A DNA stretch of 64,000 nucleotides, from the NCBI GenBank assembly GCA_010909725.1, contig JAACMV010000017.1, positions 558,001-622,000 of the forward strand, read 5' to 3'. Below are positions 22,700-33,312 of this stretch, piece after piece. The notes below the pieces were generated by a model. That model did not search any database. It was not told the DNA's origin and saw only the letters and a program-made list of their open reading frames with translations. Origin of the DNA: Picochlorum sp. 'celeri'. Lineage: Eukaryota; Chlorophyta; Trebouxiophyceae. Position numbers and translations under genes: made by a program. Numbering within the stretch: position 1 is the stretch's first letter; each line of letters begins with the position of its first letter.

Positions 22700-23411
22700 G
22701 AAATATAACCAAGGCATTGAACGACAGAAACGCCACTCTAGCGCAAAAACAGTTTCCTGCCGTCAGCCCCACCCAATCCACCCAAGAACGGCCTCCTAAG
22801 AGATTCTATCCCTGTGCATGCATGCAATATAAACGTACATATTGAATTTGAAGTAAATATATACAACTCAGAAGGCTTGCATGCAGATTCCTATGCAAAG
22901 AACGTGAGATGGATGGTATATTTAATTCCGTATGGCCGCATTTAGAATACTTTGTGATCGATTAAAACCCCCTGTCAACGATGTGGTTGGATGGGATACA
23001 ATCAATCCCCGTCATCTCAACGCGGATCTCTCATACCAACCCAGTCGCCTGGGTTGTACACTGGTTGCCATCCTGCCAAGATGCTGTCATTTACATTAGA
23101 ATTAATATACTGATGTTCAGAGACCTCTAAAGTCGGGCGACGTGTTGCAATAAAGAAGCAACGGCGTGAATGTCACTGACGCTCATCACGACTTCTCGGG
23201 TTCTGAGGTTGTATCACTCGCTGTATTTCATTGTGCAACGGTCCTTTTTTATTCTCAGATAATATTTAGTGTGATCTCCGGGTGTATTTGAGTGTTTGGT
23301 ATCGTGCGATCCGCCGGTAGTAGAGCCCCCTCTTTTCCTTGAGAGCAACAACAGCACACACACAAGGGCTGATCTTTGGTTTGTATCGTTGATCGTGTTC
23401 ATTGATCAGCC
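22700..23411. other. Divergent promoter region, ABC-F / casein kinase 1
   Basis: Non-coding spacer between two divergent genes. It has TGCATGCATGCAAT (22816-22826 area) and CTTGCATGCAG near 22875, TGCATGCA-type motifs that also occur in other spacers here. I see no RNA gene or credible ORF. Confidence 0.4.
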
Positions 23412-24588
23412 ATGGAGATTCGCATAGCTGTACGTTATAGTTGTATGTGGTGTATGTGAGGGATGGTCTGGTATGAATGCGGTTGGTTTTTGTGTCTTGT
23501 AGGGCAAGTATCGTTTGGGACGGAAGATTGGTTCCGGGTCGTTTGGGGATATTTATATTGGAACACATTTGTTGACGGGGGAAGAAGTTGGAATTAAATT
23601 GGAGTCTACTAAGACAAAGCATCCACAGCTGTTGTACGAGTCAAAGATATATAAAATACTGCAAGGAGGTACAGGGATTCCAAATATTCGATGGTATGGA
23701 GTAGAGGGAGACTATAATGTCATGGTGATTGACCTGTTGGGTCCATCGCTGGAAGACTTGTTCAATTTTTGCAATAGAAAGTTTAGCCTGAAAGCTGTAT
23801 TGATGCTTGCGGATCAGATGCTTTCTCGTATCGAGTATTTGCATTCCAAGTCCTTTATTCACAGAGATATCAAGCCAGACAACTTTCTCATGGGACTTGG
23901 GCGCCGGGCCAACCAAGTGTATATGATAGATTATGGGCTGGCGAAGAAATATAGGGATCCAAAATCTCACATTCATATCCCGTATCGTGAAAATAAGAAC
24001 TTGACAGGAACAGCAAGGTATGCTTCTATTAACACACACTTGGGGATTGAGCAGTCGAGAAGGGATGATTTGGAGTCACTAGGATATGTTCTCATGTACT
24101 TTTTGAGGGGGTCCCTTCCATGGCAGGGACTGAAAGCAGCTACAAAGAAACAAAAGTATGAGAAGATCAGTGAGAAGAAAATGGCGACTCCTACAGAGAC
24201 TCTGTGCAAGGGATTCCCCACAGAGTTTGTTGTGTATTTCCAGTATACACGATCGCTGAGATTTGATGATAAACCGGACTATTCATATCTCAGAAAGCTT
24301 TTCAGGGATTTGTTTGTTCGGGAAGGGTTTGTTTGGGATTATGTCTTTGATTGGACAATCCTGAAGTATCAACAGCAAGGAGGTAGTTCTCCCAGTCCTG
24401 CTGGACAGCAGGCAGGTGGAGTCCCTGGCCTTGCTGCTGGACCAAGTGGCTCCAAGAATCAAATAGACCAACCCAAGAGAAGTGCTGGGGGAGAGCAGTA
24501 CGTTGCTGCAGGCCAGAGCTCGAATCCTGCCGCTGCTGACCCCAAATCTGACACGTTGGCAGCCATGCGAAGGCTTGGCCTTGAATAG
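23412..24588 (+). CDS. CK1: Casein kinase 1 (2 exons)
   Basis: Ser/Thr protein kinase of the CK1 family. Exon 1 (23412-23429) encodes only MEIRIA. A 73-nt GT-AG intron follows, and exon 2 (23503-24588) gives the rest, 367 residues in all. The kinase domain shows the glycine loop [15 protein letters not shown], the ATP-binding Lys in GIKLES, the catalytic loop [17 protein letters not shown] in place of DFG (typical of CK1), and the CK1-specific [14 protein letters not shown]. The C-terminal ~60 residues are low-complexity, rich in Gly, Ser, Pro and Gln, as in plant CKL proteins. CK1 enzymes favour acidic or pre-phosphorylated substrates and act in many pathways. TGTAA lies at 24763-24767. The gene converges on VTC4. 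Confidence 0.97.
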
Positions 24589-24832
24589 ATCTTTTGTCCA
24601 TACAGTAGTCTTTTTCTCTCGATGCCTCGTGTCTCTTGGCAATGGAACATCTTCATGATATGAGAAAATGGTAGTATGATGGGGTAGCACTGACACACTC
24701 CTACCCACATTATACCATCTAATGTAGTACTATTCAATTGGCAAGAGCGATTACCAACATATTGTAACAAAAAATCTTTACTGTTTTTTTCGACATACTT
24801 ACAAAATAAAAATCAGACGTGACACGCGACAA

Positions 24833-27119
24833 TTAGTGCATGAATTCCATGGCAGGAGGTGATGCTGGGACTGGAGGAGCCGGGCTGGGGGTAAATTGAC
24901 CAGAGTTGATCTGATCATACAGATCCATGCAACTCACAACGAAAATTGCACTTAATGCAGACACCACTAAAGTTGCTAAAAGCAACGGTCCTCGCCTGTC
25001 ATCAATGTACGAAGCTTGCTTGAGTGCAATTTGAGAATTTCTCCACAAGAAGACCATCAATGCATAGGCAACGATGAATACTCCAAGTGGGAGAAGCATG
25101 AGAGCAATAAACTCGACCAAATCTTTGGACAGTGCGTGCATTGGGTCCGTTGTCTTCTTCGCTGTGGACGCAAATGCAAGCAATGCAGCAGCAATTGAAG
25201 ACAAGGTGATGGCCATGTGCAACCACGAGAGGAATGTTCTCTCTGAGGCTAAGAACGTTTTCGGTTCTAATCGCTGTGGGATTGATGTCCTAGGTCCATC
25301 ATGTCTGTAGAATGGGTTCCACCAAGGTGTCTCCATATATTCCTTGTCCTGTCCACTTCCTTGCATCAGTGCCAATGTCGGCGCCTCGCCCAAGAGCGGG
25401 TGATTCACGGTTGCAGCAGGATCCAATCCCCTTCTTCTAGGCTTCCTGCTATGTCTCTCTGCTGCATTTGCATCTAACGCAGAGGAACTGATTTCATTCG
25501 GATCTGGACCACTCTGCTTGATTGATTCCCGGATAGATTCGTCATCAATCCAATATGGCACTGCCTGCACAAGTTCAGGGAACAATACTGCTGTACCGTG
25601 GATAAACTTTGACATTTTATGCACCTCAGTGATCAAACCAGACGACATCATATTTTGGACCCACTCTGGAGGAGCCTCCCCATCAGGCAATGCCAACTTG
25701 ATCTCCAAAACAGCATGAGGGAATTTGGTAATCTCTGTGCGGTGAATTGGAAGCTTTGGGTCTCGATACCATCTTCCGGACAACGAACATGTAGGATGAC
25801 CTTCGGGATTCTCTTTAAGCATAATCAGATTTGTATCCAGGGTAAATGACACGGTCCTATCATGTCCCATTTGGAATGCAGATCTCATATACTGTGTGCG
25901 GACAAACGGTTTCAATTGCTTTGCTTCAATCGTCCTTTGAATTTCCATGAACAAAATAGATGCCTTTTCAACTTCCGCCTCGGACTTGCCCTTGGCTCTC
26001 AACCCATCAGCATATTCCTCGACAGTGTACTCCCCTTCAATATATGGCACAATCCTCTCCTCTGGAAGCGTGAATCTCTCCTTGATTGACTTTTCTCCTT
26101 TCCACGATTCCCTATGCGTTTTTCTTTCAACAAAACACACAGATTTTCCTTTTGGCTCATTGGGACCATACCAGCGAATTCGAATAGCCAAAGCTCCAGG
26201 CTTTTTATCCAACCGCCCATGATACAACTCCAAAGACTCGTTATCAAAATACACAGAATTCACAAGCTGAGAATCCCCGGAATAGTTCTCTGGATTAAAC
26301 ACAAACACAGGCATATTCTCAATGATGATTTTCTTGACCGCAGTCACATCATCCGTCTTGATCCAATACTTTGTTGTCGACCTCTTGAATGCCTGTGCAG
26401 ACCCACCTGCCGCCTCTGCAAGCTGATCCCCACGAACCTGAGAATACAACGTCGACAACTGCACCATCAGATCAGAATAATTACCCTGAACCCATGGCTG
26501 ATTATGCAGATGCGCCACATAAAACTGCCGACATGGAGCTGTTGGAATATTCTTGTCATGCTTTTTCAAAATCTTATGAAATCCCATGTAATTCAGATTC
26601 ACGTATTTCTCTAGAGCTAAAAACTCATCAGCATATTTTTTCGCCTCCTCCAACAAGGCTTTACGCTGCTTCTCTGCCTCAGGATCATCACGAGACTTGT
26701 CCACCACCTTGGCAACCTCTGCCTGCAACACGCTCATCTTGTTCCTCAGACTGGACACCAATTCTGCTGTAAATGCCCCAACTTTGGAAACTTCTGCTTC
26801 CAATCTTTTGAAAAATCTCTCCTCTGCAGAGTCCTGCTTTCGGAAAGCACGAACAACAGACAGAGACGTCTCACGAGGAGACCCATCCTGCCCGACAGAC
26901 TCTGTTGCTGCCTCCTGAGCTCCCAACTTGATCAGATCCTTCAGCGCCTTGTAATTGATATAATACGGCTTCCATTCCGGACGCTGATTTGCCTCCAGAT
27001 AATTCCCAAACTACAGACGGAGTAGTAGTCACAGTCGTCATCATCCATCCATGAAAAAAAAAAAAGCCAGACGACAAGGCAAAAGAAGAAACCCATATGC
27101 CATCACATACCTTGACCAT
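24833..27119 (-). CDS. VTC4: VTC4-type polyphosphate polymerase (SPX-VTC), 2 exons
   Basis: Makes inorganic polyphosphate from ATP at the vacuole/acidocalcisome membrane. Exon 1 (27111-27119) encodes only MVK; a 100-nt intron precedes exon 2 (24833-27010), giving 728 residues. The joined start MVK/FGNYLEANQRPEWK...YYINYK is the canonical SPX opening, which in this family senses inositol pyrophosphates and phosphate status. Then comes the tunnel-shaped VTC catalytic domain with basic strands AIRIRWYG, CFVERKTHRESW and SIKERF and the segment TKYWIKTDD. The C-terminus has three predicted membrane helices (starting SWLHMAITLSSIAAALL, FIALMLLPLGVFIVAY, GPLLLATLVVSALSAI) of the DUF202 type. Domain order matches yeast Vtc4 and green-algal VTC4; land plants lack it. 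TTACA (TGTAA on the gene strand) lies near 24799. Confidence 0.95.
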
Positions 27120-27473
27120 GGTATCTCCGCCCCTCTTTCCCGAGATATACTATTTTTGATTCAAAAAAACGTTGATCTGACTGATTCAGTGGTACAAGTA
27201 GCCAGGGAATAGAGAATGCTGACAGTCAGTCACTGCCAAGGAAATACGAATGACAGCCGTATGTGCCCCAAAAATACACAGAAACTGAAAAACCCAACCA
27301 ATATTGCCTTGGTATGTGTATCAATTGTACGTTCTGAATGTATTAATGCTCTGTGCCATTCAGGGGTATCCATATACCCTCGCGCATTGCGCAAAGGAAT
27401 CTTTCCTTTCACGGAATCAAATTGTCAGAAATCGCTGTAATTAAAACATTAAGAACACTACGAATTCGTTCAT

Positions 27474-28427
27474 TCATGCATCTTTCAACGCGGCGTCAAT
27501 CGTATGAAATACTTGAAAACCTGCTGGGGATAGAGCGCACATGATGATGGACGCTGCAGCTGCAACATTCAAACTCTCCATCTCATCGGCCATTGGTATC
27601 TCAATAGGGATGCACGCATCCCTCATGGCATGAGACACACCCTGCCCTTCACTCCCAACAGCCAAACTAACCCTCCTGCTACTAGTACTACTATCACCTA
27701 GGTATGAAATATCTCCCTGGGGACTTGAATTGACAACACCACCCCGCTGCTCTGTGCCGTTGATATCAGCCACCAGAGGCACAAGGTCATGATGATGACA
27801 GACACCCTGCCAGTCCTCCATACTACCGCTGCTCAAAGGAATTCGAAAACAAGCTCCCCTACTTGCCCGTATACTCTTATCATTAAAAGGATCAGCGCAC
27901 CCAGGAAGCAAGAAGACCCCGTCAAAGCCAAAGGCAACTGCACTCCTCAACAATGTCCCCAGATTCCCAGGGTCTTGACAGCACTCCAACACCAGTAACC
28001 GTGTCATCGTCCCAGGCTCCCATGATGTAAAATCAGCCATACGAGGCATGTGTACTTCAGCAGCAACCATGCTCGGAGAAACCGTCTCCAGCCCAGTAAT
28101 CTTTCCCATGACCCCAGAGGACACTGCCATGGACATTTCTGATTCAATCAGATCATGAATCCTCGCAGCAGCGTCATCCGACAGTATATCCGGTTGATAA
28201 AAGAGACATGCAACATCCACATGGGGCCCAAGCTCCTCCACCACCCGAGTCCCAGCCAGGATGCATTTCCCCGTCTCCTCTCTATAGGATTTCTTCTTCA
28301 GCAATTTGACACAATGTTTCACTGTTGAATTTTGAAGACTTTTAATGCATTCCATGCGCCTCGAATCGAGGCTATTCTGTGGAGCGCATGCGCTCACAAA
28401 ACCTGTTGCATGGCAAAGGAGTTTCAT
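27474..28427 (-). CDS. SpoU/TrmH-family RNA 2'-O-methyltransferase
   Basis: A 317-residue SPOUT-class methyltransferase predicted to methylate ribose 2'-OH in rRNA or tRNA using S-adenosylmethionine. The three SpoU motifs are present: CQDPGNLGTLLRSAVAFGFD, SLAVGSEGQGVS, and IPIEIPMADEMESLNVAAAA, which forms the knotted SAM site. The N-terminal ~110 residues look like the L30e-type substrate-binding domain (KHCVKLLKKKSYREETGKCI then AGTRVVEEL). The first ~25 residues (MKLLCHATGFVSACAPQNSL) could be an organellar leader; a plastid or mitochondrial rRNA target would fit many plant homologues, but that is inference. An insert of about 25 residues (ADINGTEQRGGVVNSS to TSSRR) precedes motif 2. The ATG at 28425-28427 fits the family start. 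Confidence 0.92.
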   Translation of the reverse strand: MKLLCHATGFVSACAPQNSLDSRRMECIKSLQNSTVKHCVKLLKKKSYREETGKCILAGTRVVEELGPHVDVACLFYQPDILSDDAAARIHDLIESEMSMAVSSGVMGKITGLETVSPSMVAAEVHMPRMADFTSWEPGTMTRLLVLECCQDPGNLGTLLRSAVAFGFDGVFLLPGCADPFNDKSIRASRGACFRIPLSSGSMEDWQGVCHHHDLVPLVADINGTEQRGGVVNSSPQGDISYLGDSSTSSRRVSLAVGSEGQGVSHAMRDACIPIEIPMADEMESLNVAAAASIIMCALSPAGFQVFHTIDAALKDA

Positions 28428-28973
28428 CTAATGAAAACACTCTGATAGAGGGCAGAATCGATAGCAATGCACCGAATCTGTTCCTTCCTTCTCCTATTTT
28501 TCACTTTTATTAAAAGGAAAACAGCCTTGTTTGCATGCGCCAAGAGAGGAGGTGATTCATGGTACTGTGACGGTACTGTCATTTTTAAACGACATTATTT
28601 TATTGTTTTTATTAAGACGTTATTATTTGAAATGATCCGAATCCTGCGTATAGGTCGATGGAGCGTGCAGGATTCAGTGTAACTATTCATTTGGAATAGT
28701 TTGTGAAGGATACTGGGGTGGTGAGTCCAGATAGCTTCTGGAGAGAGAGTACATGTCTGGTTGTTAGCACGCGAATGTGGAATGGCATTTTCAAGCGTAA
28801 CAACGACATCGATGTACTAGTGTCCTGAAGAGCGTTGATATCATTGATTGGATATACTTGGAATAGGTAATTGCTCGATTGTTCTCTATAAGAGGGGTTT
28901 ACTCGTGTATGATCGTTCCGCGGTGGTTGTCAAGACACAATAGAGGTATATAAATACATTGTGCCACGGTATC
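28428..28973 (+). promoter_or_regulatory. Divergent promoter region with TATA box at 28947-28956
   Basis: Spacer between the methyltransferase and the next plus-strand gene. TATATAAATA at 28947-28956 is the best TATA-box match in the window. If it works at the usual distance, transcription starts near 28977 and the second in-frame ATG (28992) would be used. No supported ORF in the rest. Confidence 0.5.
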
Positions 28974-30962
28974 ATGAGCATCGGGGGCGTTATGGAGGAG
29001 ACACCGTCTCATGTAGTAGAAGGATCTGGTCGGGTACTGAAGAGGAAGAGAGATGGGGAGGAGGAGGATTGTGGTGCGAGGAAGATGAGTCGGTGTTGGT
29101 CGTTTGCAAGTGACTTGTTGAGGAAGGGGTCATTGTTGACGGCCCGAGTCGCCATGGCGGTTCAGGATGTGGTGAAAGCAGCGTTTAGATTTGGAGATGT
29201 GGCGTGGAGTCGTTCGAGTATTCCGCTCTGCAATGATGACGAGATTCATTCCTATGGTCATGGTTGTGATGATGAGATTCACTCACATGGTCATGGCAAT
29301 GATGACGACAATGCTGCCAGTGGTGGTGATTCTGAAACATTTGATACAGATGATGCGTATGAAAGAATCTTGTCCTCGTCGACCATAGTGCGGAACGTTC
29401 CAACGGTAGATATTGGGGTGGCAAAACCTGTCGAGACAGTGTCGCGGTCAGAATTGAGGCAACAATTATTACAGCGTCTGTCCATCAATACGACCGCGAG
29501 ACATGTAGAGAAAGATAATAATCGTGACGTAGACCATGTGAAACCTTTTGTCAAGGTGAAATCGAGAGGAGTGAAAATGTTGGATCTCATTGATAGGGAC
29601 GTTCCCAGATCTCCTGGTCCCCTGGATACTGGAGCGGTGGAGCGGGGCTGCTGTGCGCATGACGACGACGATGACAACAATATCGATAGTAATAAACCTG
29701 ACGTAGGAGACGATGCCATCGAGAAGGAGTGTGTAGATGCTGGGAGTGCAGAGGCATCACTGTCGTCTCTCAGAGGATCAGCTGCCCAAGAAGTCTCTCT
29801 GGTGAACATGGTGCAGCATGGTGCTGATGCGGACAAATCCGGTGATGCGACATCAGCATTATCCCCGCAATTATGTGCTATTGTTGAGGATATGGTTCTT
29901 CCACCGACCACGGAGGACGTGTTTGAGGGGTTCAATATCCCTGATGTGTGGGTCCCCAATGATGATGGTGCACAGCATGTTGAACCAGGCGACAAGAGTC
30001 CAGTATCGCACACATCTATTGGAATTGGAAATCACAATGTAGATCTTAGTCCAGAAGATGTGCCTTGTGCTGAGAATACGGCGAGCAAGGCGTCTCCACC
30101 GCCTGTCCGCGTGCAATCCATGAGAGCTCTCTTGAGGAAGAGGTGGGGCAAGAATGGAGGAGCTGGTAAGCAGCGTGAGATTGAAAACGCGTTGTTCACC
30201 AAGCTGCGAGAATGCGTCATAAATACACGACTTGCCAAGCATTACAAGCTTGGAGAAGAATGGGCTAAATTAAATGCGGCTGGTGTTGACTTGGACATGG
30301 AGGTTGATCTTGTGCAGTTGGAACACGAGGCTGTCGAGTCTGTGAGACGGGAACACGGAGACGAGGCGCTGGAAACCTACATGAGTGACATAGAAAAGGA
30401 TTGGGAGCATATATATGCAGTACGACAAAAATATCATGCTGACCAATGCCATGATGATACTGGCAAAATACCAGGGCCTCCCAAGAGCATTTTGAAGCGA
30501 GATGTGTCTGGACGCAAGTCCCCGCCACGCTTGCGATGGGCGGAGGAAAATATTCAGCATACGTACTGCGAGAACGAATACACCGAGAAACATGCCCCTG
30601 CGAAAGCGGATCAAGTTCAGCACTCTACTCGGGGCCTGCGAATGCTTCTAGCATCATCTGGGGCAAAATACTCACAAAGCTGTAGCGGTGGTGTGTCTCC
30701 CCCATGCACTGAAATCAATCAGCAGCAATCGAGCGATAAACATATTCTCAGAATGAACGGAAGAAGTAGATCACGCACTATATCGAGTGTGGGAAAATCT
30801 CAAGGACAGCGATTGTTTCAGGCATTGCAACAAGCTGCACCTGATCCACCAACAATTATGCATAATTCCATCCATGTCCCCAAAACACTGTCAACTGCCA
30901 TGCAGGTATCTGAGATTTCTCCCAATAGAACGCAACATGACATGTATATTTCTTCCTCATAA
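28974..30962 (+). CDS. Unknown nuclear-type protein with putative PP1-docking motifs
   Basis: A 662-residue, intronless, mostly disordered protein that I cannot assign to a family. The first ATG is 28974; 28992 (MEETPSH) is an alternative. Near the N-terminus a basic KRKRDGEEED resembles a nuclear localisation signal. Residues about 90-115 hold imperfect 10-12-residue repeats (DDEIHSYGHG, DDEIHSHGHG, NDDDN) that could bind metal. A helical stretch around residues 375-500 (REIENALFTKLRECVINTRL; WEHIYAVRQKYHADQ) may be folded. The motif SILK at 505-508 is followed by RLRW at 519-522, the order and spacing of the SILK and RVxF protein-phosphatase-1 docking motifs. TGTAA lies at 31013-31017. The gene converges on acetylglutamate kinase, with 79 nt between stops. 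Confidence 0.75.
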   Translation: MSIGGVMEETPSHVVEGSGRVLKRKRDGEEEDCGARKMSRCWSFASDLLRKGSLLTARVAMAVQDVVKAAFRFGDVAWSRSSIPLCNDDEIHSYGHGCDDEIHSHGHGNDDDNAASGGDSETFDTDDAYERILSSSTIVRNVPTVDIGVAKPVETVSRSELRQQLLQRLSINTTARHVEKDNNRDVDHVKPFVKVKSRGVKMLDLIDRDVPRSPGPLDTGAVERGCCAHDDDDDNNIDSNKPDVGDDAIEKECVDAGSAEASLSSLRGSAAQEVSLVNMVQHGADADKSGDATSALSPQLCAIVEDMVLPPTTEDVFEGFNIPDVWVPNDDGAQHVEPGDKSPVSHTSIGIGNHNVDLSPEDVPCAENTASKASPPPVRVQSMRALLRKRWGKNGGAGKQREIENALFTKLRECVINTRLAKHYKLGEEWAKLNAAGVDLDMEVDLVQLEHEAVESVRREHGDEALETYMSDIEKDWEHIYAVRQKYHADQCHDDTGKIPGPPKSILKRDVSGRKSPPRLRWAEENIQHTYCENEYTEKHAPAKADQVQHSTRGLRMLLASSGAKYSQSCSGGVSPPCTEINQQQSSDKHILRMNGRSRSRTISSVGKSQGQRLFQALQQAAPDPPTIMHNSIHVPKTLSTAMQVSEISPNRTQHDMYISSS

Positions 30963-31041
30963 GACAGAAGAAAAGGGTAGATAGAAAAAAAGAGTTCCAT
31001 GACATGGAAATATGTAACACATTTACACAGAAAACAAGACA

Positions 31042-32085
31042 TCATCCCTGAATCATGGTGCCCACACCTTCATCTGTCAACAATTCCATGAGCAACGAAT
31101 GAGGTTGCCTTCCGTCAATAATATGAGTGGCAGCAACCCCTTGACTCAAACATCGGATGCAACAATCAACCTTTGGAATCATGCCACCAGCAATGATGCC
31201 TTGTTCAACCAACTCGTTGCACTTTCTAATAGACAATTCAGCATAGATTGACTCTGGATCATCCTTATCATGCAACACACCAGCCACATCAGTCATCAAA
31301 ATCAATTTCTCAGCCCTTAAAGCAGCTGCAATCTCCCCCGCCGCTGTATCAGCATTCACATTCAATGCCTGGCCTTTTCCATCGCTCGCCACCGAGGCCA
31401 CCACTGGAATATACCCTTGCCCAGCCAACCCTTCAATTAATCGCGCATCCACACTTGTCACCTCTCCGACGAATCCGATATCCTTTTCAACCATCTGACG
31501 AGCGAGAATCGTATCATTATCCTTCCCGCACAGACCAACAGCCTGCCCTCCGGCCTGTTGTATCAAATTCACCAGAGACTTGTTCACACGAGCCCCCAAC
31601 ACCATTTCCACCACATCCATCGTATCAGCATCCGTCACTCTCAGCCCATTCTTGAAATTTGGTTCAATACCAAGCTTACTGAGCCATATATTAATCTCAG
31701 GACCACCCCCATGCACCAGAACCGGCCGAATCCCCACCGTCCCCAGCAACACCAAGTCAGTCACCACACGGGCCTTGAGCGACTCATCTTTCATCGCCGC
31801 TCCTCCATATTTAATGACAATAGTCTTTCCACGAAATCGTTGCAAGTAAGGGAGAGCTTCAGAGAGAATAGACACTCTATCAAACGCACTGAAATGTTTC
31901 TCAGCCTGCTCGCCCTCTGTACTCAAAGCACACGTTGAAACGACACCCGCGTTTCTCCTTCTCACTGTGTTTTTACTTCTATTACTTCTAAACGACACAG
32001 ATGACCCTTGAATCCCAGTCCCATTCGCAGCGCGAAGGATGCAACTGTTCCCAACAGAACTAGGGCTTTTGACTACAGCAATCAT
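31042..32085 (-). CDS. NAGK: Acetylglutamate kinase, plastid
   Basis: Phosphorylates N-acetylglutamate, the committed and controlled step of arginine synthesis in the chloroplast. The 347-residue protein has a Ser/Arg-rich, acid-poor leader of about 60 residues ([19 protein letters not shown]) typical of a chloroplast transit peptide. The amino-acid-kinase domain follows: [15 protein letters not shown] (phosphate loop), [11 protein letters not shown] (substrate glycine loop), [20 protein letters not shown] and [10 protein letters not shown]. In plants, green algae and cyanobacteria the enzyme is activated by the PII protein and inhibited by arginine. The C-terminal [10 protein letters not shown] fits that arginine-regulated hexameric form, but PII binding here is inferred. 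The start ATG is 32083-32085. No intron is seen. Confidence 0.97.
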   Translation of the reverse strand: MIAVVKSPSSVGNSCILRAANGTGIQGSSVSFRSNRSKNTVRRRNAGVVSTCALSTEGEQAEKHFSAFDRVSILSEALPYLQRFRGKTIVIKYGGAAMKDESLKARVVTDLVLLGTVGIRPVLVHGGGPEINIWLSKLGIEPNFKNGLRVTDADTMDVVEMVLGARVNKSLVNLIQQAGGQAVGLCGKDNDTILARQMVEKDIGFVGEVTSVDARLIEGLAGQGYIPVVASVASDGKGQALNVNADTAAGEIAAALRAEKLILMTDVAGVLHDKDDPESIYAELSIRKCNELVEQGIIAGGMIPKVDCCIRCLSQGVAATHIIDGRQPHSLLMELLTDEGVGTMIQG

Positions 32086-32168
32086 TCTGAGCCGATTGAT
32101 CTAGAACAATGACGATGTATCTACGATCTGATCAAATCAAATAGCGATGTCAATATCAGGGGAAATTC

Positions 32169-32187
32169 GCATGCATGCATGCATGCA
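32169..32187. repeat. (GCAT)n microsatellite
   Basis: Almost five uninterrupted GCAT units in the spacer upstream of acetylglutamate kinase. The sequence is palindromic. Shorter TGCATGCA copies occur in other spacers of the window. Confidence 0.8.
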
Positions 32188-32582
32188 GAATGAGCAACAA
32201 ATGATTTTCTAAATGTACACTTGTGTGTTCCCAAGCTGGCCTGATGACGCTCGATTTTGCCATTTGTTTCCACCCCACATGCCCCTATCATAGAGGTCCT
32301 TTGACCGTATAATAGGTAATAGACCGTCGAATGGATTGTTTGATAGGAGAAAGATTTTTAGATGTGGCGGGTTTTGGGAGCATCGCAGGCCAGTACTACT
32401 ACAACGCGTTGCGGTTTGCCTCTTGTCAATTTTAAATTGTAAAGCATATTTATCGCAGTATTTTTCGTGTCGAAAAGGGAAACAACGGCGATTGTCCTCC
32501 TGACTGAATCTTTCCGGCGTTTCTCATCTTCCGACAGTTGTTGTGTCTCTACTATCACGCATATCCTTGTGAATTAATATCC

Positions 32583-33158
32583 ATGTTGGTCTATATGAAT
32601 AATCAAGCATGTCGAAGTGTCGGAGCACCCCGTGGGAGGGTTGTTGCCTTCAACTCGAGCCAGCCCGTTTTTAGGGCAACCTACTCCGTAGGAGGGACTG
32701 TGGTAGACTCGAAGAAGAGGGCTGGATATTATGGTGAGAACGCGCCTGATGCATTCTATAATACAGAGATGGAGGGGCGTCGTCAGATGAGGGATCGCCA
32801 TGATGGTGTGGCCATGGCGTCTCGGAACGAGTACTTGGGAGCAACAAAGAATGATGATCGATACAGGGCTGATCAGAGGGGTCACCCTGCAGCAAGTACT
32901 GTGATGAATGAAATGAACAATATCTCTCCGCTCCGTGCGGAAGGGACACAGAGCGTGAAAAGGCCATTGATGAGTGTGAATGTTGCCCAAAGGATGGGTA
33001 TTTTGTTGAAGATGTTCTCCAATGTGCGTGGCTGGATGCCTCAAGAGGAATCAGTAGCGACTCCGTCTTCTGGGGTGAGTGGATCCCCAAGATACAAGTC
33101 TGCACTGGAGAAGGTGAGTCACATGACATCTGAGAGCAGGAGAGGGGTGGCAAAGTGA
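32583..33158 (+). CDS. Hypothetical protein
   Basis: A 191-residue ORF from the first in-frame ATG (32583) to the TGA at 33156-33158. I recognise no family. The sequence is polar and looks largely disordered: a basic start (ACRSVGAPRGRVVAFNSSQP), an Asp/Arg/Tyr-rich middle (EMEGRRQMRDRHDGVAMASR), and one short amphipathic, possibly helical stretch (NVAQRMGILLKMFSNVRGWM) near the C-terminus. There is no signal peptide or membrane helix. It lies tail-to-tail with the UTP10 gene (154 nt between stops) and has a TGTAA near 33273, which supports a real transcript. Codon use resembles its neighbours. Confidence 0.5.
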   Translation: MLVYMNNQACRSVGAPRGRVVAFNSSQPVFRATYSVGGTVVDSKKRAGYYGENAPDAFYNTEMEGRRQMRDRHDGVAMASRNEYLGATKNDDRYRADQRGHPAASTVMNEMNNISPLRAEGTQSVKRPLMSVNVAQRMGILLKMFSNVRGWMPQEESVATPSSGVSGSPRYKSALEKVSHMTSESRRGVAK

Positions 33159-33312
33159 GCCACTACTACTTGCGGGAAATGAATGCGTGGTATAATTTTG
33201 AAGAAATGAACATGTTGATGGATATATAGTGACATTGACTCATTCTGTGTATTATCAATACGAGTTGTTTGTGTAATTCTACACCCTAAGAATTAGAATG
33301 AATAGCATTGAA

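Noticed and set aside
32169..32187. GCAT repeat as a CRISPR-like or satellite array
   Set aside because: Only about five 4-bp units without spacers: a simple microsatellite.
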